A DNA stretch of 64,000 nt from Anarhynchus alexandrinus. Lineage: Eukaryota; Chordata; Aves; Charadriiformes; Charadriidae. Shown here one piece after another: positions 36,759 through 49,442 of the stretch. The stretch covers positions 5,736,829 through 5,800,828 of the forward strand of contig VUYV01000036.1 of the NCBI GenBank assembly GCA_008711295.1. The letters run 5' to 3'. The notes beneath the pieces are model-generated. The model did not search any database and was not told where the DNA came from. It saw only the letters and a program-made list of their open reading frames with translations. Position 1 is the first letter of the stretch. Each line of letters begins with the position of its first letter. The translations under genes and the position numbers were made by a program.

Positions 36759-39350
36759 CTGCAGGTTGTTTTCCCTTACAGTAAGCCCCATGAAAAAAGA
36801 GAAGAAAATCCCAGGAGCACTCCCTTCCTTGTCTCCAGCCCTGCTTTACTGCAGCCCGGCACCCCGGCCCCACAAGGAAGCACTTGTTCTCAAATGCGGC
36901 ATTGACAGGACACAGAGCTTCAGGGCATCAGTGAATATCGTCACTCTGCAGTACAGACTTAAGCTATGGCTTTCTATGGGAACCCCTTAAAATGTTATTT
37001 CCTCACCAGATGGGCAAGTTGCCAAAATGGTAACATAGCTATTAGCTGAATTAGATTTCCATGGGAACCTCCTCTTAGCAAATGTGGAAAACATTCTTAA
37101 AACAGTCTTTGCCTACTTCCTATGTAGATCCTGGTCCCATAAAAAGTCCTCTTTTGGCTCTCCGAAACAGTATAGAAGAGCTTTGACCAGTTTCAAACTG
37201 AATGGAGTAATTTCTTTTACCAGAGTGAATTAAGATCTGAACTGAGCTGTATTCATGAACACAGTGAGAAAGATATCCTATTACTCATGAAAACACAGAG
37301 AGGTTTTTAATAGTAGTGGAAATATGAAAGGAAATAGTATTTGTACTAACAAAGTCATTTTTTGATTATAATACCCTCTTGCATTTTATCAAGTAAAAGA
37401 TAGGTTAACATTTGTAGGAAATTAGATACAAGATTTCCTTTTTCTCACACACAGAGATATACTAATACATACATATGTGCACTCTTTCATCTTTCAGAAA
37501 ATTAGGGAAAATAATTATGTATTCTAAACAGTCAACATATTCTACATAGGTAATTAGTTTGTGTTTGTCTCTAGGGAGACCCATTTGCTCCTAGGAAATA
37601 ATGTCAGATTAATACTATTGCTGCTATTTTTCATGACATAAGAAAAGAAATACTACTGAATTAAAATATAAGTTATAGCACAAATCCTGATGAGCTAGAC
37701 TTTCTGGTGGCAATGCAATCTGCCGTCTCTCTGTGCATCCCTGCAGTGACTCCCTTGGCCAGCCGTTATCTTTGGTGGGATCTGAACCTGTTTATTCATG
37801 GCTACAGATTTGGTCAGCAAAGAATATCATAAAGATCTAATATTTATTCACTTGGCATGTGCACAGAATATTGAAACCATGCAAGCTCTATTACTTGCCT
37901 TCCTGGGCCCAATTGCTTGTCATTTTACACCTAGGCAGGAGAAACTGAGCATGTGAATCTAGTGAAGTGACTCATACCTGTTCAAAATGAATGTAAAATG
38001 TCACCACAGCAGGTACGGTGTTTTCACATGTGCTTTGCAGAATTATAACTAAGCAAAGAGGAAAAGGAGGGTGAATGAAAGCCCAAACTGCAGCTTTACC
38101 CGTTTATATCTCTACTAAATCTGACATATTTTATAATGATCAAGGTTAGCATGCAGAAGATGCTCTGTAGTTCACATTTTTGCCATTCAAATATTTTGCT
38201 AGCAATCCCTCCCAAAATGTCTGTATTCAAATAAAAATAATAAAACTGATAAAGGAAATTTACATTACCGAGTTTAACATTAAAATCCTCTAAATTCAGC
38301 AGTATAATATTCTCTCATATTCCCTATTGTTCTCTCAAGAGATTCATGGATGTAATAACACATTAAAGAATGAAAACACAGGGGATTACTTTTATTTATT
38401 TTTGCTTTTTAAATGAAAGACCTTAAATGCATTCTCTTGTACTATTCTCATCATTTTAATGTTTCTACTATAATAACTTATTCATGTGTAGCCTTTAAAA
38501 ATTTAAATCATGGTATCATAGTAATACTTTGGTATCTTCATTGCTTTTTTACATTTCATACTATTTTACTTCTGTATTAAGTATTTTGCTTTTTTCATAA
38601 ATTTAATTAATTGAATTATTGATATGTTTAACCAGTGCAGTAGTTATTTCTGAGTAGTAGAATTTTTATATGAAAAATCTCTTTTTACTGAACACTGCAG
38701 CAAGCTACCTAAATATTACACACAAGCTAGTATGTGCCTCTTTATTGCTCTGTATATTTACAACTCAAGAGACTGTAATTTTCTAAGCTATTCTTGAATT
38801 CAATAACTTCATTCTCTTTCTTCTTTGTTCTAGAAACACTGAAAAGTAAGTAAAGGTAATTGTAGAAAGCAGGACTCACAAGGACATCTAGACTACTTCC
38901 TTGCCCTGCGACTATTTACTGCAGACATTTCTGCAGATGGTTGCTTAATCTTTTCTAAATGATAGCAGCATTCATTAAAATTTGAGATGAATTATCTATG
39001 AATTTATGACAGGGAAGTTTAAAGTCTGTGAAAGATTCTGAAGCTGTATGAAGAGAAGGAACAAGAAACAATGTTTTAAATAATAGGTACTGCAAACTCT
39101 ACTCACTAAGCAAATTTAAACTGAATGTAGGGCTTTTTTCCAAATGGCAAAGCTTCTAGGTGAAGCTAAATGATATTGCATGAATTTTTAAGAGCATTTT
39201 CTTGTCCTTGTTTAAAACTCCTAAATTGTTTCTACAAAAGAATAATAAAAAACAGAGGAAGTATCACTGGATGTGAATTTTTATCGTTTGTGGTACGACA
39301 AAGATGGCTGTTCATATACAGACATCATGGGTAGCTGCTGGATTTTATGA

Positions 39351-39388
39351 GGAAAGGAGAGGAGAGGAGAGGAGAGGAGAGGAGAGGA
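39351..39388. repeat. (GGAGA)n pentanucleotide repeat
   Basis: One GGAAA unit followed by six perfect GGAGA units and a partial one. The tract is homopurine on the plus strand and homopyrimidine (TCTCC) on the ADGRB3 sense strand. Confidence 0.95.
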
Positions 39389-42035
39389 CCCCTGGCTGCT
39401 GTAAGCTGGCCTGGTTTCACTCAGCCAGGCCAAATTCTGTCAGCTGAGGACGTGGTCTAGGTGGTCTTTTCCAAAACCATAGATCTTCTTTGAGCTAAAA
39501 TGTGTATATAACCGGTTCGCAAGGACACATAGCCTTTACTAACCATCACTGGCAGGTTAACGATCACATGCATGCAATTTCAAACATTCTATTCCACTCA
39601 GTTCAGGGAGATGTGTATGGCACAGCCCCTTGATGTGTAGAGTTTTGCAATGGCTTCCAGAATGGACCTGCAACCTCCTAAAAGGTTTGAACTCTTATGG
39701 TGACACCTATGGCCTTAACAAATATGACTCATAAATAACTCTTCTGTAGTCAAAAAAGTTACCTTAATGGGAAGGCACAACATAAATGAAAGGAAAATCA
39801 GCAATTCAAAATTTAAACCTCAGAACAGATTTTCACAATAACTGAATCCTTCCTTCAGAAATACACGCAAGGGATTTGAAGTAGGAAAGCACATAAGAGA
39901 TTTAGCCTCAAACTATCAATGAAAATCACTTGGACCTAGATCTTTCAGGAATTTAGAAAATCCATTAGATGTTTTCACTGGATTTAGTAAAAGCACACTT
40001 TTCTAGGTATCACAGTTTAGGCTGGGCTGTCCACTAAATGTATCTAAAACCAGGACATTAGGTCTCCGAGATTCTCATTTCAGGGTCAGGCTCAGCAATT
40101 CATGTAATGGTTTTAAGGACCCAGGTACCACACTGAGGCTAACAAGCAGTGTTTTTCATCACTCTTACTGCATAGTCCACAATTAGAAAAAGCTCATGTC
40201 CTAACACATCCTTCCTAACTCTATGTCCCATAGTGTCAGAGATGACCACAAGGTTGGCTTATTCAACAGGTGTTGTCCATGCAATGCCTCTATAAAAGCA
40301 AATGAACTGTTCAACTGCAGATCTGAACTAAGCAATGCATAGTTTGTTGACCTCCTCTTAGGGAAGTTCACCCTGAAGCCTGCATTAGAGAATAGCAGAG
40401 GTGCAAGATTTCTCTCCTCCTTAATACCATATCAAATACCTAATATTAAAAATTACAGCAGAAAAATTGACCTAAATTGACCCAAAAGCAGATGTATTTG
40501 ATGGGCATAATCTATCTGATCATAATGTACTACACTTAACACAGGAACAGCAGCACTTTACAGGGCTGAGAAAATTAACCCATTAGAATTAGTGACACTA
40601 TGACAACAATGCTCTACAGGTCTAAAAAAATAAAGAGATTACTCTGAAAGCCATTAGTATACTTGCTTTTTTACAGTATACATTTTTTTAATACTTTTTA
40701 AAATGCTGTTCTGTAGCTGTGACAGAGATTTCTACTCAATCATGACAAAGTGCCTCCTGGTCCAGTTCTCTGATCAGATTAGAAAGCAATATAAAACACA
40801 CTCTAGTCAACGTGACATTGATACTCATATTAGGGAGAACAATGGGGATGACACTATTGAAGCGGTATCATCCTCAGAGGTGGAAGGGCATGCCTGTCTT
40901 TCATCAATAAGCATCAAAGTAACTGATTTTAGTATTCTCATTGTTTCTACATCCCTACATGATGTCAGACACTTGAATCACTTTCAAAATACTCATGTAT
41001 CTCCTGCAAATATACTGCAACCATTTATACCTTTTGACCTCCAGAATGATTAATGTCAGTGTACTCTATGGAGAATTGTGGCTGCTTCCCCTACAGATGT
41101 CAATAATAAGGATCATTAAAAAACATCTATTCCCTGATGGCTGCACAAGATATACCTCATGTAACTCATTTCAGCTTGTCAGCATAATACGCGATGTGGT
41201 TACCTAAAATCTGTCTTAGCTCATCATGGCCCATCATTTGAAGAAATGGTGCCAATAGTCAACATATATGAATATCTGAAGGTTGCAAGCAGAGTTTTTT
41301 TCAGTGAAGATGTCTAGTTCTGGACTTAGAAATATAGAGATTATGATACTCATTAAGCTGGGAAGTCTGACTGTAAGTTATGTAAATGCATTCTAAGAAT
41401 GACCTATTGCTTATGGACATAGATAAACTAGTACCTCTTTCATGGAGAATTCTGCAGTTAGTGGTGTTTTACGTAGTGCAAACAGACTCTCCCTTAACAG
41501 CTGGAGACCTACAACTGGGATGTATATCATGGCTCTCTAAGAGAGGCTTAAGACTGGAATCACATTATGCCGCTCCTAACTATGAACCTTTTTTGAATTC
41601 TCTCCAGAGCTACTTGCACATCTGCCCAAAAATATCCTATAAATCTCTCCCATTGCCTCTATTCTGCTGTCTGGAAAGGGCTGGAAAAGAATGGGCTCAC
41701 CAGGGAGCTCAGTAAAGTAGCTACAAAAATATCTTTTATACAAAGATATTTTCAAACAAAATATTGAATTTGCTTCAAATTATGTTTTTGCCTCTTGTGT
41801 GTTGGCTCTCAAAATATTCTAATGGTTTAGTTATGTGAAAGAAGTGTTGTCAAATATAGTCTACTGTAAGCACGCATAATGGCATATTTATGGTAAGTAA
41901 ATTCTGAATCAATAAATTAAATTATGCTCACTAGAGACTTAATAGTATATATGCTGACTGTCCAATCAAGAATCAGAATAAGAACCATAAAAGCAGTATG
42001 TCTAGTCAAAGCTAGCCAATATGCAATCTAAGGTG

Positions 42036-42084
42036 AAAATAAAAACCAGTGAGTACTGGTACAAATAAAAACTGGTGAGTACTG
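42036..42084. repeat. Tandem duplication of a roughly 25 bp unit
   Basis: AAAATAAAAACCAGTGAGTACTGG is followed by a near copy beginning CAAATAAAAACTGGTGAGTACTG. Recent local duplication with a few substitutions. Confidence 0.8.
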
Positions 42085-44053
42085 AGGAACAGAGTAGGCG
42101 TTTGTGGGTGGAAATAATGCATTTTTTGAGAACAGCTAAAGTACTGGGGGCAAATACACAGATTTTGGGTATACAAGCTTTCAGCTCTGAAGTAGAAGCA
42201 TCAAACTTAACAGCTCCTAGGTGTTTTATTACTGCCACTTACCAACCTTGCCTTGCTTATGTACTTAGACTACCATGACCCCAACACTACTACCACAATG
42301 AACTGAATGTGAAATATGTCTAATCTGTTAAGTGGTTAACAGTTAACTTCAAAAACTGAATAAGCAGAAGAGATTATAAGCAAAAAATTTGGAAATAAAA
42401 TATTGCCTCTGTTGACCACAAAAATTATACAGCGTGTATTATTTGCTTCAATCTAGTCATCAAGAGTATGTTAAGTAGCCTGAAAAGCTAGTGTTGAAAC
42501 TCACAAGGCACCAGTTCTCAGAAGCAGAACACAGAAAAAGAATCCTAGCGTTAGACCTAATGCAGAGACTACTCATTCTATATTGATCTTGTGGAATAAT
42601 TTTTACATTTTCCAGGATATATTTAAGTTTGCTTTTCTATTTATTAAAAAAAAAAAAAGGTTACTTCAACTTGCTATTGATTCACCTCTCAGATTAAATA
42701 AAGTACTTCTAAAACCTGAAGTCTTACAATTTTGGAAACAACTTTTGGCAAATGAGAATAACATTCTGGTTTTTAAAAATCATTATTTGCTTGATATATA
42801 AGTAACAAACTTCACAAAAATCTATTCAAGGAATCCTAGGTTTCAAAAGTAACGTTCCATTAGTTTTAATGAAGGTTTTGAAAGTGCTGCAGCAATGGGT
42901 CTGCAAAGCCTGACTGAACTGGAGTGCTCTGTGCCAGAACTGACTCTGGAGCCCTGAGGTAGTTATAACTACAGTCAGAGCAGTTTATTTCCCAGGATAA
43001 CTGCAGAACCCATTGATGCAAGACATGGTTATACAAATGCCCACATGCTAACATATGTAAAACATCTCAAAAGGATAGTCTGGGTGCACAAGATCTACCT
43101 CTGGGAAAAGGGCTTGGTGCCACATGACAGCACATGTAGAGAGTTTAGGCGATAGAACAGATGTTCCCATTTCTTACTTCCATGTAATTTATATTTTTTA
43201 AAAAATCATTACAAGTTCCCAAAAGACATGAAGAAGCAATTTTTTATGTAACAGATTCTGTCCAAAAATAAGTCATTAATGCTAATATACAAACTCCTGT
43301 ATTGGTAATCACAGTTAGCACTTATAGATCATTTTGATTACTTTATATGGTGCATTTCAATTATTCTTTCCTGATATCAAAAGATTAGACAAGTCTCATT
43401 CTGCCTCATGTTGCAGTTTTAATACTGAACGTCAGAGTAACATCACCTACAAATGACAATACTTTCACTTCCACCAGTATAAATCAAAAGTCATGAAATA
43501 ATGGAATTAAATGTGTGTTTAACTGCTGTGTGAGCAGAATTAGCTCCAGACAGACTAATTCCTTTGGTTGTGAGCAGCACACAGGACTGAAAGACCTAGA
43601 ATAAAAAGTTAGGATTTTCTAGCTCCTTTCTCTATGTTCTGTTAGACCACGTGGATTCTTATGCATATCCATACAATTTAATTCCTTAGATTATAGGAAC
43701 AAATACAGCTAGTTAAACTGTGATTTCACTAAATCCTTATCCATGATGAGGTCAGCTTGGATTTGCCTCTAAGTGGCAGTCTTTTAAAAGATAATGACAA
43801 TAAATTATTCCCAATATTAAGAATAGAACAGTACAATAATCTAGGAGAAAAAGTGTCTGTTGGGAGAACATCTTTTGTTGTTGTTGTTATTGCCCTCTGC
43901 TTTTCTTTTACTACTCCAAGGCCCATCACTGTTATTGACCTGAAATGTTATGGTTGTATGCACTGGGTACATACTAAACTGAAGTTAGGAATGTCAGCCA
44001 CTATACCTTTGTTACCTGCCTGTGGCAGGGCCTGGGCAGTTTGCTGAAAAAAG

Positions 44054-44083
44054 TGATTAAAATTGATTAAAATTGATTAAAAA
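44054..44083. repeat. Three copies of a 10 bp unit (TGATTAAAAT)
   Basis: The decamer TGATTAAAAT occurs three times in a row, the last copy ending AAAA rather than AAAT. Confidence 0.88.
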
Positions 44084-44748
44084 CAGTGAACGCTTATGGA
44101 GAGAAAAATTATTATATGCGATTACTGGACTACAGGTGCTCTTCTGGACAAATGCCTGCAGCAATCAAGAAATACACAAATTTTAGTCTGAAGAGAAGAT
44201 GCTATTTGAAGTATATAAATAAGAAATAAATTGTTAAATAAAGTAATTCTTGGTAGCCCTAGAGATAACTCTTTCTTTACGTGAGAGAAGACAAATCCCT
44301 TAGCTGGTATTTGCAGCTGAAGCAAATTGTGGGTTCCACACTAGTTCCACCAACTAGCTGTAGATCCAGAACTGGGACTAATAGTTGGAGAGTTGCAGTA
44401 TTTCTGTGGCCATATAGCTCCCTAACTCCAGTAGTCAAAACACACCTTAGGCATTCTAAATAAAAAGACCTAAAAACTGAGGATCTAGGGAGGGCTTCTG
44501 GCCAAGTTGTAAAAGGTCTGTGTAAACACCACTACTTCTAGGTGTAAATTGTTGGGAGTTTCTTCTGGTTTCTCTCATGCCCTCTGCAATGAGTAGAATG
44601 TCTCTTATATCTTGGAAAACTTACAAAGTTAGTTGTAGGACACAGAATTTGGAGTAGCAGAAAGGAGACTGCTGCAACCTTCAGGCCATCAGGAAAAGCA
44701 GGACTCCTGATTCTTAACTAAATCATATCTAAACAAGAATGTCAGCCA

Positions 44749-44795
44749 AGAAAAAAAAAAGGAAAAAGGAAAAGAAATAAAAAGAAAACAAAGGC
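44749..44795. repeat. A/G-rich low-complexity tract
   Basis: Long purine run of AAAAGG and AAAAAG type units with only a few pyrimidines. Confidence 0.8.
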
Positions 44796-45026
44796 ACATC
44801 TCTTCAGAAGGAAGAAAGTCACACATGCATACATGTCTGATCAAGGTCAGTCTGGCTCTGCTCACGGCAGCAGGAATCTATAGGGTTGAGGAAGACAGGA
44901 TCATTTCATCATCATGGCTTCTGTTTTCATTGGCTGTGTCTGAACTTAATTCAGAGCATCCTCAAGATATATAAGCTGAGGTACTGTTTTTTAACTGCTC
45001 TGCTTAACTAAAATTTTAGCATGGTT

Positions 45027-45040
45027 TATATATATATATA
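45027..45040. repeat. (TA)7 dinucleotide run
   Basis: Short uninterrupted TA repeat. Confidence 0.8.
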
Positions 45041-45676
45041 TTTAATTCTATTTACATCACTGTTTACTATTACCTCCAAGCTAAGTAACTCCTGTTAGAA
45101 GAAAAATGTCACAAACAATTGCAGGTGATTATATTGGTTCACTCTGACAATATGCAGGAAACGAACAGGTAAACATTTTATACCTAATTCAGAACTGACT
45201 GTACTAATGGTATACCAGTGCATTCCAGTGGGCAGCAGGTGATATTTTTCATATGAAGAGATTATTTCATAAAGAAGTTGTTTCAAAGCCAGACTCATTG
45301 ATTAATCTGAACTAAGAGTTTCAGACAAAAGAAAGGCAAAAGCAAGAATAGCATTCTGTAAAAGCTGAAATAGCTTTTTTTTAATTATAGCTACAGATTG
45401 AATTTGAATTCTAATTTAAAAAAAACCCACTGAAAATTAAACAAAAGGCCTTTCTGAGTTAAACATTTAATCCAGCCCCAAATATTTTTGTCTGTCTCAT
45501 GAAGCAAAAAATTATTATTGTTCCAGTGAATGAAATTGGAAAAATAGAAATCAAAAAAATTTTATTGCATCTACTCAAGCGCACTAGGATTTACATTAAA
45601 AGTAAATTATTACTTCTTACATTAGGCTTCTTCATAGTAAAAATAATAACAACTGTACCTAGTGAAAAAGAAAGAA

Positions 45677-45720
45677 AAGAATCATAATTACGGGGGGTGT
45701 AATCCAAGAATCATAATTAC
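45677..45720. repeat. 15 bp direct repeat with 14 bp spacer
   Basis: AAGAATCATAATTAC occurs at 45677-45691 and 45706-45720, separated by a spacer containing GGGGGG. It could be a slippage duplication or a footprint of a short insertion; nothing resembling a mobile element lies between the copies. Confidence 0.8.
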
Positions 45721-46422
45721 ATTGAGCATGTACAGGGATAAAATGTTAAAGGCAATAAGCAAATGATAAGCAACTCTGAAACCTGTTCAGACCACCCCAT
45801 AAGGCTGTTAAGAAATGAACATTTCTACATTCATACCAAATATGAAAAAGTACTTAAGAATTTTTGAAACCCATGTATCTCTTTATATTTCCTATTCCAC
45901 GTACTTACTCAGTGATGAAAAATTTGCGGATATTTCTGCATGTGCTGAGGATGAATAAACTGAGCCACCAGGAAAGTGAGTACCTAAAACCAGTCATCTT
46001 ATTCTGCTTCAGACTTGGCATACTGCTTCATGGCTCTGAATTCTTATCATGTCCAATCTATTGATGCTGCTGCTTGTCAGCTGCACTTTTCATTAGGAAA
46101 AAGGAGTTGCAGCTGATGGTAGGGTTTGTAGAAGTTCATAAATATTCTGCTACTGCTCAAAACTGCTGCAATGAACTAAAAGCAGACATATTAGCTGTGT
46201 TTTTGAACCCACATGAAACCAGAGCTATTATACTATAAAGCATGATCACTCAACATGTTAATTAAAGAACAAAATCTATCAAATTAAATATGTCATATTT
46301 TTTCTGACCTGGTCCAGGGCAGAACAACAATCCAGCTCTTCAGTTTTTGCTCCTAACCAGGACCTCTGCATCGTCATAACCCTTCCAATAGGATCACTCT
46401 GAATACTGTTTTTGGAATGGTT

Positions 46423-47064
46423 TTATAATGGAAGGGGTGAATAGCGTGTGCCTGTCTCCACTGCTCCTGCCTCCTTCGATGACTTGAGTGGAGAGCTGAC
46501 CTGTGGTCCTGCCGGGCCATGGGACTTTACGCGGTGCTCTGTGTGGGGAGATTGATGGCTGAGCGCCAGGCTGCCCTCAAGGAGCCTGTTCTGCAGCCAC
46601 TGACAGCCTGGTAGGACATTTTCCTTGATCATCAATATAATGCTCCCTAAGCATCTTCTGCTTGTACATCACTCTAAGGTCACTTTGATATAAATAACCG
46701 GTGACAGATGAGGCCTGTGGGGTGCTTGTTAGAGAGCCAGTGGTAGATATTTTATTCGAAGCCTGATCAATCGCAGCACAGCAAGGTTCTGGAGATCTGT
46801 ACGTGTCACTGTACAACCATAACAAGACCTTTTCTTCTTCAGCCACTGAATCCACAAATTTTGAACAGGGGTTTATGCTCCTGCTTATAAAGGGTCTGGT
46901 GAATCTAGTAGTCTTCACCTAGAGACCGCGAGACCGCCCAAGCTCTGGAGAAGAGCACTGTCTCCCTTATGGATAAGTACAATCTCATTTGGACCAAGAC
47001 AACTAAAGTCAGGGAGGCAGATCTGACTGTGCAGGAAGCTGCAACTGCTACGGCCCTGGGGTGT
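46423..47064. other. GC-richer, coding-like patch, identity unknown (possible degraded retrocopy)
   Basis: The minus strand has a 113-codon frame from 46918 to 46577 and an overlapping 70-codon frame, in another register, to 46423. The plus strand has a frame from 46921 to about 47064 with helix-like content (ALEKSTVSLMDKYN, then KVREADLTVQEAA) ending in a stop. The patch has more G+C and CpG than the intron on either side. Composition and mixed polar residues look more like former coding DNA than the usual Leu/Phe/Ile/Lys chance frames here. I do not recognise the protein, see no start codon that decides a gene, and no splice structure. A degraded processed pseudogene or an old repeat is possible; chance is not excluded. 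Confidence 0.25.
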
Positions 47065-49402
47065 TAGGAAAGACAAAAGATAAAGCTACTCCATGCTGTT
47101 TGCTATAAGTCAACAAACACGAGAGAATATTGGTTTAGAAATATGGCATCTGACGTAGAAGATGGACCTCAGAAAAAGAAAGACAGAGTTATTTTTTAAA
47201 ATAAAGGTGGATTTTTTTTTCTTAAGAACAAGAAGAGGCCTGTTTTCTTCTACTTATATATTTTTCTTTCTTTTAGAAGAAAATTATCCCAGTGGTAGTG
47301 CTTGAGGTTCATTAGCGTCATTTAGAAATCTTTCCTTTTGATAAATGCATTGCACGTATTCACGTGACTGTTTCACTGGAAAATTGTTGCCCAGCCAACT
47401 CAGGCTATGTAGATTACTGTGAACTTGGGGACCCTAATTTTATATTTGAATTCTTCAACTTTGCTTCCCCACCTGTTGATATTTGTTTCTTCTTTATTGT
47501 TATTGCCTTCTAAAAGCACTGAATTCCCGAGGCTTTTCTCTGCTTCCTCTTAAGTTTTCAGGTTTCTTTGGAAGGGCCTCTGAGCTGTTCAGTTTTCCAC
47601 AGTACTAGATGTGGTTGCAAAAATACTTCACGTCCTCCAGATGTGACTTTCTATCTGCCCCCCCGACTTGCTATTTGTACATCTAAAGTCTGTTTCCCCC
47701 CCTTTATGTACCAGCATTACCCTGTATTCATGTTAATCTCTCTAAGTCTCTCTATTAATCTAATTCATTAATTTATTAATCTCTCTAAATTCTCAGAGCA
47801 GATCTACAAGCAGGGGGTGTAGATTTTTAATCTTGATTATTAAACTAAAGCACAGCACACCAATATACGGAAGTCATCCAGCAAGACTGCCCCATCCTTA
47901 GAATTACTTACCACTCTAATAATTGCTTTGGTCAGCTGTGGCTTTATATTTACTCCTTATGACATACTGAAAAGACTCAGACTTGATACGAAACACTGCA
48001 GAAACCCACTGTTAATCATAATACTTTAAGATCTGCTGGTGAGTCAAGTTGTGTTTCATTTAACTTTAACGTTATCTACACACTTATCTTTATCAACAAC
48101 ATATAAAATAACTCAAGATAGATAACAACAAAAGGAAAAGTTTTGCACCTCGTATTCTGTTTATTGAATGGCATTAGTTGTACTCCTGTATGGAAAGTAG
48201 TATTAGAAACTCCACGGTAAAATATTTATTTCTACATTTTTCTTGGGAAATACATATAGTATTTCACAAATTTAAACCTCCTTAACGTGTCCAGATAGAC
48301 ACTTTGGCTTACAAAATCTTTGTTGGTAAAGTATGAAAATTTTTAAGAAAAAAAGAGTAATATAAAATTCATTTTTTCATCAAATTTGTTCCAGATGTTT
48401 TCTCTAGTATCACTGCCAAGGTTGTAGTATTCCATTATTTACATATTCTGCATTCTTCTTTGAAATATTCTTTTATTAAAAAAAGGGTTTTTTAATTGAA
48501 GGTCTTTTAGACTGGAAGGAAGTACATGTGCTAAAATACAAGTCAGGATTAGAATAAAGCATTAGATGGAAATTATGTCTGATACTGAAATTCAATACTC
48601 ATGTGAAAAACACCAAAATTACTTTAGGTAGGGATGATGATGCAAAATCTGAACGTTTATGTTAGCACAGTGTGTTAAACAGTATAAACTATTGTGTTAC
48701 TGTTACAAGAAGACAGCCAAAATGTAAGAAATGAACTAGCTGGAATGCACAGCCTATCTGAAAAGAATAAGAAGTGTCACCGTACTAGAGCACTAAATGG
48801 AGAAGGGCCAATCATATATTTACTAACTACTTAGGCAATGTAAGAAGAGGATGAGAGGAGATGTTCAGTATCAATAAGAAGGAAAAGGGAGTTAATAAAG
48901 ACTATTATTTTTACTGCGTATGCACATATAATTAGTCTTCCATGCTAGAATCTGTGAAATACAGTTCAGTCCCAAGTTACTACTTACTCCATAAATTTTA
49001 TGCTACCAATGGTAGCATTTTCAATATAGTTTTTAATGACAAGTATTTCTCATCTAGCAATCTATAAATAAGAATTAGGACACATCCTCATTAGACATTA
49101 AGCCAAAATTCATTCTGGTCTGTCAGTTCCGTTTCCACAAAGTCTTTCTGTAACCTCCTTGTAGGGAAAGCAGCTGACAGTTGCTTGCCTACCTAACTTC
49201 ATTAGGTTTCAGAAAAACAAAGGAAAGCTCCACACTTCTGTTTAGCACATGACACATAGATCTCAGTTACAGGAAATTGTTCTTGTAAACTTTCAAAAGC
49301 GTCTATCCATACTTTTTAAATAGCCCTAGTTTTCTACCCATATCAACACATCCCGTATCTACAGACACATATGTGGGATTCTTTATTTTCTTCTGAAATC
49401 AA

Positions 49403-49442
49403 TTTTGTTTTGTTTTATTTTATTTTATTTTATTTTATTTTA
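49403..49442. repeat. (TTTTG)2(TTTTA)6 pentanucleotide repeat
   Basis: Two TTTTG units lead into six perfect TTTTA units. On the ADGRB3 sense strand it reads as TAAAA repeats. Confidence 0.95.

Noticed and set aside
40703..41053. 116-codon plus-strand open frame
   Set aside because: Amino-acid content is unremarkable, there is no recognised motif, no splice context and no composition change; best explained by chance.
41386..41715. 109-codon plus-strand open frame
   Set aside because: No recognised motif and no supporting context; length is within chance for this much DNA.
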